NCBI GenBank assembly: GCA_013152925.1
Contig: JAADFK010000029.1
Span: 1 to 32,483 of the forward strand
Direction: 5' to 3'
DNA from: Acidobacteriota bacterium
GTDB taxonomy: Bacteria; Acidobacteriota; Thermoanaerobaculia; Thermoanaerobaculales; Sulfomarinibacteraceae
Length of the DNA: 32,483 nt
Made by a program: the position numbers and the translations under genes. This document shows, piece after piece, positions 25,240-32,483 of this stretch. The notes under the pieces were generated by a model. That model had not been told where the DNA came from, did no database searches, and saw nothing but the letters and a program-made list of their open reading frames with translations. Position 1 is the first letter of the stretch, and each line of letters begins with the position of its first letter.

Positions 25240-25995
25240 ATGCTGCAACGGATCGAACATGGCGAGATTCTCGAGCTCAGGCTCGACCGGCCTCCGGTCA
25301 ACGCGTTGAACCTGGCCTTGCTGGAGGAGATTGCCGAGGCCGTCGAAAAGGCCCCCGGCGGGGGTGCAGCCGGCCTGATCCTCTCGGGTTCCCCCGGGCT
25401 CTTCACGGGCGGCCTGGACCTCGTGGAGCTGGCCGGCCTGGACGATGCCGGCATGCTGCGTTTCGTCCGGACCTTCTTTCGCGTGCTGGAAGCGGTCGTA
25501 CGGATTCCCATCCCGCTGGCGGCGGCCATCACGGGCCACGGTCCGGCCGGCGGCACGGTGATCTCGCTGTACTGCGACCGGCGCATCATGGCCCGGGGCG
25601 AATACCGCCTCGGTTTCTCGGAGGCGCAGATCGGGATCGTGATGCCCCGCTCGATCCTCTCGGCCATGGAGCTGCGCCTGGGGTGGCGAGTGGCGGCGGA
25701 CCTGGCGGTCACGGGCCGGCTCTTCGACCCGGAAGAGGCCCTCGCACTGGGTGTGGTGGACGAGCTCGTGGAACCCACGGAGGTCGTGCCGGCGGCCCTG
25801 GCCTGGGTCCAGGGCGTGCTGGCCCTTCCCCGCGAGCCCATGCTGGAGACCCGGCGGCGGGCGCGGCAACCCCTGCTCGAAGCGCTGAGCTCCCATCTCG
25901 GCGGCGCCACCGAGAGCTTCCTTCACTGGTGGCGCCACCCCCAGGCGCGAGCGGCCCTCGAGGCCGCGCTGGCCCGCCTCAAGGGCGACGGCTGA
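25240..25995 (+). CDS. Crotonase-family enzyme, delta3,delta2-enoyl-CoA isomerase-like
   Basis: 251 residues, the usual crotonase length. The oxyanion-hole segments are GLFTGGLDL and GHGPAGGT. Of the two catalytic glutamates of enoyl-CoA hydratase, the first is replaced (V in GGTVISLYCD) while the second is kept as E128 (FSEAQIG). This single-Glu pattern, with PAGG and the E-x-Q-x-G-I run, is that of mitochondrial-type delta3,delta2-enoyl-CoA isomerase (ECI1), which shifts cis-3 or trans-3 double bonds to trans-2 during beta-oxidation of unsaturated fatty acids. GGGAGG precedes the ATG. It is probably transcribed alone. Hydratase activity is unlikely, but other crotonase reactions cannot be excluded. 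Confidence 0.88.
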   Translation: MLQRIEHGEILELRLDRPPVNALNLALLEEIAEAVEKAPGGGAAGLILSGSPGLFTGGLDLVELAGLDDAGMLRFVRTFFRVLEAVVRIPIPLAAAITGHGPAGGTVISLYCDRRIMARGEYRLGFSEAQIGIVMPRSILSAMELRLGWRVAADLAVTGRLFDPEEALALGVVDELVEPTEVVPAALAWVQGVLALPREPMLETRRRARQPLLEALSSHLGGATESFLHWWRHPQARAALEAALARLKGDG

Positions 25996-26006
25996 GGCCG
26001 GCGAGG

Positions 26007-26011
26007 GGAAC
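26007..26011 (+). promoter_or_regulatory. GGAAC box before the ECF sigma operon
   Basis: GGAAC is the typical -35 core of promoters read by ECF sigma factors. It occurs here about 95 bases before the first gene of an operon encoding such a factor, so self-activation is conceivable. No convincing -10 partner is visible at 16-17 bases, and a pentamer can occur by chance. The remaining bases of 25996-26105 show only short imperfect hairpins. Confidence 0.2.
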
Positions 26012-26105
26012 ACGACTCCTCCGGTGTGCAACCGAAGCTCCCATCCCGCCGATCAATGGATGGAAAGCGGGTGAGCGTGATGCGAAACGCTGAAAGGAGG
26101 AAATC

Positions 26106-26237
26106 ATGCACCCCTTCACCGTATGGAGCACTCTGATCGCCATCTCGATCCTCGCGGCGCCCTTCGCCCTCCTGGCGGCGGTGGTCGCCCTCGTCCTGGT
26201 GGCACGGGAACGCCGGCGCGGGAGGGTGTCGTCATGA
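26106..26237 (+). CDS. 43-residue single-span membrane peptide
   Basis: A short frame with an excellent ribosome site (AAAGGAGG, ending five bases before the ATG). It encodes a short N-terminus (MHPFTVWST), one hydrophobic helix of about 24 residues (LIAISILAAPFALLAA and onward to VLVA) and a basic tail (RERRRGRVSS). It is a classic small membrane protein with the tail inside. Its stop overlaps the next start (ATGA), so it leads a four-gene coupled operon with a second membrane protein, an ECF sigma factor and a zinc-finger anti-sigma-like protein. It may help hold or sense for the sigma factor; this is inference from position only. Confidence 0.75.
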   Translation: MHPFTVWSTLIAISILAAPFALLAAVVALVLVARERRRGRVSS

Positions 26238-26698
26238 TCGGCACCTTCGGTCTTCCGGAGGTCCTCTTGCTGTTCGCGCTCCCGCTGGGGGCGATGGCTT
26301 TCCTCGCCTTCCTGGTGTGGTTGGGCGTCCGGACGGTCACGCGCCAGCGTTCGGCCGCGGACCGGGCCGGCATGGCCGCCGCGGAACGTGGCGTTCCCGT
26401 ACCGCCGGAAGTCTTCCTTACCGACGGGCACCGCCGCCCCCGGAACACCCTGCGGACCGGCATGGTGGAGCTGGCGCTGGGGTTCGGCCTGGTGGCGGCG
26501 CTTCTGATCTGCTGTCCGGAAAGCCGCCTGTGGGGGTGGGGGCTCGTGGTCATCCTGGTCGGCATGGCCAACCTGGTCTACTGGGGGCTTCGCGGCCGGC
26601 AGGAGTGGGACGAGGCCCGCGCGAGGGACATGGAGCTCGCCAGGCGCTGGGCCGCCAGCGCCGACGAGGCCGAGAAACCCGAGGCCGGTGATTCGTGA
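26234..26698 (+). CDS. Small membrane protein of the ECF sigma operon (DUF6249-like)
   Basis: 154 residues. One hydrophobic helix lies at about 8-30 (VLLLFALPLGAMAFLAFLVW), a basic, Pro-rich cytoplasmic stretch at about 35-75, two more spans at about 78-115 and an acidic C-terminal helix. The layout resembles small DUF6249-type membrane proteins that accompany ECF sigma factors, but I recognise it by layout only. It overlaps the 43-residue peptide gene upstream (ATGA) and the sigma gene downstream (GTGA). Coupling on both sides suggests a fixed ratio of products. It could act in membrane sequestration or stress sensing; there is no direct evidence. Confidence 0.82.
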   Translation: MIGTFGLPEVLLLFALPLGAMAFLAFLVWLGVRTVTRQRSAADRAGMAAAERGVPVPPEVFLTDGHRRPRNTLRTGMVELALGFGLVAALLICCPESRLWGWGLVVILVGMANLVYWGLRGRQEWDEARARDMELARRWAASADEAEKPEAGDS

Positions 26699-27261
26699 CC
26701 GGCCCGGCCGGCGCCGACCCCTGGGCCGCGGACCGGGCGCTCGCCCGCCGGTGTGTCCGCGGCGACGACGGAGCGTGGTCGGAGCTCGTGCACCGTTTCG
26801 GCGCCCGCATCTACTCCCACTGCCGCCTCGCCGGCCTGGCGCCCGCCGATGCCGAGGACGTCTCCCAGGAGGTCCTGGTCTCCGCCTTCCGCAGCCTGGG
26901 CTCCTACGCGGGATGCTCCCTGGCCACCTGGCTCTACCGGCTGACCCGCCGGCGGATCGCGGACCACTTCCGCTCCCCCCAACGGCGGCTCGTCCCCTCG
27001 GCGGGCATCGGTGCAGCGGCCGAGCGGCCATCCGGGGACGATCCCGAGCGCGCCCTGGCCTCCGCGGCCGAGGCCCGTCGAATCCGCCACGCCCTGGCCA
27101 CCCTGACCGAGCCCGCCCGGAGCATCCTGGTGGCGTACTATCTCTACGAGACCCCGGTCCGTGAGATCGCCGGCGAGATGGAGATGCCCGTCAACACCGT
27201 CAAGTCCCACCTGCACCGGGGCCGCCTGGCGCTGCGGCGCCACCTGGAGGACCGATCATGA
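26695..27261 (+). CDS. ECF-type RNA polymerase sigma factor
   Basis: 188 residues. Region 2 (about 12-85) contains DAEDVSQEVLVSAFRSL and the -10-binding helix TWLYRLTRRRIADHFR. A linker of about 35 residues leads to region 4 (about 125-185), with the helix-turn-helix YETPVREIAGEMEMPVNTVK and SHLHRGR. Regions 1 and 3 are absent, as in the ECF class. The GTG start overlaps the preceding stop (GTGA), and the stop overlaps the next gene (ATGA). It would direct RNA polymerase to a specific regulon, probably under control of the membrane protein encoded immediately after. Confidence 0.95.
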   Translation: MTGPAGADPWAADRALARRCVRGDDGAWSELVHRFGARIYSHCRLAGLAPADAEDVSQEVLVSAFRSLGSYAGCSLATWLYRLTRRRIADHFRSPQRRLVPSAGIGAAAERPSGDDPERALASAAEARRIRHALATLTEPARSILVAYYLYETPVREIAGEMEMPVNTVKSHLHRGRLALRRHLEDRS

Positions 27262-27686
27262 ACTGTCACGAGCTCGAGCTTCGCCTCTACGACGAGGACT
27301 GCCGCTGCGCCCTGCTGGGCGAGGCGCCCCTCCCCCGGGACGTTCAGGCTCACCTCGGACGCTGTCCCGCCTGCCGGAAGACCTGGTCCGACGCGGCCAC
27401 CGACACGGCCCGGCTGAGCCATGAGCTCCTCTTCGACCCGCCGCCCTCCCTGCTCACGCCGCCACGGTCCGTCGGCAGCGAGCAACCATCCTTCCAGGAA
27501 CTGATCGGCTGGCCCGAGCTCAGCTGGGGCCTGACGGCGGGCGCCGTGCTCGCAACCTTCTGTGGGCTCCTGCCCGCCGCCCTCCCATGGTGCCAGTGGA
27601 CCGGTTTTTGGACCGGCGCCGCCATCGGCCTCGCCGCCGCCGTCCTCGAACGGGCCGGCATCGCCCTCTTCCCGGAGTGGACCTGA
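27258..27686 (+). CDS. Zinc-finger (zf-HC2) anti-sigma-like membrane protein
   Basis: 142 residues. The N-terminal 45 residues hold C3/H4 and H32-x3-C36-x2-C39 (HLGRCPAC), the zinc-binding pattern of ZAS-type anti-sigma domains. A Pro/Ser-rich linker leads to two hydrophobic segments near 92-112 and 118-136. Its position directly after an ECF sigma gene with an ATGA overlap is standard for the cognate anti-sigma factor. The protein would hold the sigma factor at the membrane until a signal arrives. There is almost no extracytoplasmic domain, so sensing may occur in the cytoplasm, in the membrane or through the small membrane partners upstream. Confidence 0.85.
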   Translation: MNCHELELRLYDEDCRCALLGEAPLPRDVQAHLGRCPACRKTWSDAATDTARLSHELLFDPPPSLLTPPRSVGSEQPSFQELIGWPELSWGLTAGAVLATFCGLLPAALPWCQWTGFWTGAAIGLAAAVLERAGIALFPEWT

Positions 27687-27753
27687 GGTCTCTTCTCCGT
27701 CCCCGTGGGCCATGCCTCCCCAACCACGGCCCGATGCCGCGGTGGGTTCCGGT

Positions 27754-29835
<2,082 letters not shown>

Positions 29836-29906
29836 GGATACCTCCCGTCCGCAGCGGCGGACCCCCACATGGTACCGCGGCCCGGCTATGGTAGTCTGAC
29901 GTCCCG
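29836..29906. promoter_or_regulatory. Divergent control region between the S9 peptidase gene and carA
   Basis: Only 71 bases separate the two starts. GTCCGC-AGCG-GCGGAC (29847-29862) is a perfect inverted repeat beside the peptidase ribosome site. ATGGTA occurs twice on the plus strand (29869-29874 and 29888-29893), nineteen bases apart. TATGGT (29887-29892) or TAGTCT (29892-29897) could be the carA -10, which would put the transcript start within a few bases of the carA ATG. carA has no ribosome-site-like sequence, so a leaderless message is possible. Confidence 0.4.
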
Positions 29907-31054
29907 ATGGACAACCTGCCCCGGCTGCTGGGTTCACCGCGACGGGCGCACCTGGTTCTCGCCGACGGTACGGTGTTTCGGGGCTTTGCCCTGGGAGCGC
30001 CGGCTTTCTGCGAGGGCGAGGTGGTCTTCAATACTTCCATGACCGGCTACCAGGAGATGCTGACGGACCCCTCCTACAACGGCCAGATCCTGGTGCTGAC
30101 CACATCCCACGTGGGCCAGACGGGGGTCAACGGCCCGGACGCCGAGTCCGGGAGGGTCTGGGTACGGGCGCTGATCGTCCAGGACCTGGACGGTGCACCT
30201 TCCTCCTGGCGCGCCGAGGAGGGCCTCGAGGCCTGGCTCGCCGAGCGGGGTGTCACAGTGGGATGGGGCTTCGACACACGGGCCATCGTGCGCCACGTGC
30301 GCACTCACGGGGCGATCCCCGGAGTCCTGGCGGCCGACGGGAGCGACCCGGAGGTGACGGCGGAGCGGGCGCGATCCGCCACCGGTACGGAGGGCCTCGA
30401 CCTGGCGCGGGAGGTGGCCTGCCGGGAGGCCTTCCACTGGACCGAGGGACCGTGGCCCGGGTTCGGGACCGGTCCGGCGGACGGGCCCCTGGTCCGGGTG
30501 GTGGACTTCGGCGTCAAGCGGTCCATCCTGAGGCGCCTGGTGGCCGAGGGTTTCCGTGTGGAGGTGGTTCCGCCGGACAGCGATCCGGAGTTGCTGCTGG
30601 AACCGGGGGTGGTGGGCATCGTCCTGTCCAACGGCCCCGGCGACCCCGCCGCGGTGTCGGGCGCCCGCGAGCTGGTTTCCGCCGTGGTGGGCCGCAAACC
30701 GATCCTCGGTATCTGCCTGGGCCACCAGATCCTGGGGCTGGCCCTGGGCGGCCGTACGGTCAAGCTGCCCTTCGGCCACCACGGCGGCAACCACCCGGTG
30801 CGGGAGCTGGCCACGGGCCGGGTTCTCGTGACGGCCCAGAACCACAACTACGCCGTGGAGGAGGCCTCGTTGCCGCGCGAGATCGAGCTGACCCACATCA
30901 ACCTGACCGACGGCACGGTGGAGGGCCTGGCCCTGCCGCGTCTCCACATCGAGTCCGTTCAGTTCCACCCCGAGGCCGCTCCGGGGCCCAATGACGCCGC
31001 GGGCCTGTTCCGCCGGTTCCGGGAACGGTGTGCAGGCGAGCCCAGGAGCACGGC

Positions 31055-31058
<4 letters not shown>
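29907..31058 (+). CDS. carA: Carbamoyl-phosphate synthase small (glutaminase) subunit
   Basis: 383 residues, full length. The N-terminal CarA domain begins with [11 protein letters not shown] and NTSMTGYQE, and the C-terminal class I glutamine amidotransferase has the triad C270 (GICLGHQ), H354 and E356 (FHPEA). It releases ammonia from glutamine and channels it to CarB for carbamoyl phosphate, the entry to pyrimidine and arginine synthesis in the cytoplasm. It overlaps carB by four bases (ATGA). The start ATG follows a short divergent control region and lacks a visible ribosome site. Confidence 0.97.

Positions 31059-32483
<1,425 letters not shown>

Overview
The window is a high-G+C bacterial chromosomal segment with tightly packed genes, many joined by ATGA or GTGA overlaps, frequent GTG starts and short gaps. 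I see no tRNA or rRNA gene, CRISPR array, insertion sequence, phage gene or integrase, so it reads as ordinary chromosome rather than a mobile island. The gene mix is a Rieske/cytochrome b pair with a multihaem cytochrome c, a Gld-type ABC cluster with a DUF4340 protein, an ECF sigma factor with small membrane partners, an S9 peptidase and carAB. It would fit an Acidobacteriota-like or deltaproteobacterial-type Gram-negative organism. That assignment is inference from gene content only.

Layout. 1-3330: two convergent, paralogous multi-membrane-span proteins of GT-C glycosyltransferase type. 3479-6365: a respiratory operon (Rieske protein, b6-like cytochrome b, nine-haem cytochrome c with a C-terminal membrane anchor). 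6362-8110: a polytopic membrane protein on the opposite strand whose stop codon shares a CTAG palindrome with that of the cytochrome. 8370-8738: a small single-span protein, followed by about 450 bases without a gene but with several hairpins. 9193-17114: a complete chemosensory operon (mcp, stand-alone HPt, cheA with two CheW-like domains, cheW, a possible 44-codon frame, cheY, cheB, cheR, cheX). 17158-19452: a PEP/pyruvate-binding ATP-grasp protein on the minus strand with a good promoter. 19530-24967: a minus-strand operon read as FHA/zinc-ribbon protein, ABC ATPase, ABC permease, GldG-like protein, DUF4340 protein and a textbook intrinsic terminator. 25240-25995: a delta3,delta2-enoyl-CoA isomerase-like crotonase. 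26106-27686: a four-gene coupled operon (43-residue membrane peptide, small membrane protein, ECF sigma factor, zinc-finger anti-sigma-like membrane protein). 27754-29835: a secreted S9 peptidase, divergent from carA (29907-31058) and carB (31055 to the window end, incomplete).

How the genes work together. The respiratory operon probably oxidises quinol and passes electrons through the Rieske centre to the periplasmic nine-haem cytochrome, which stands where a cytochrome c1 would normally be. The chemosensory operon holds receptor, kinase, coupling protein, response regulator, both adaptation enzymes and a CheX phosphatase, but no flagellar or pilus gene lies in the window, so its output is unknown. 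The ABC/GldG/DUF4340 set resembles systems linked to gliding or envelope functions, here led by an FHA protein. The most distinctive items are the Rieske/b/nine-haem operon, the HPt protein that looks like a duplicated CheA P1 domain placed directly before cheA, and the coupled small membrane peptide of the sigma-factor operon. None can be called a new system from sequence alone.
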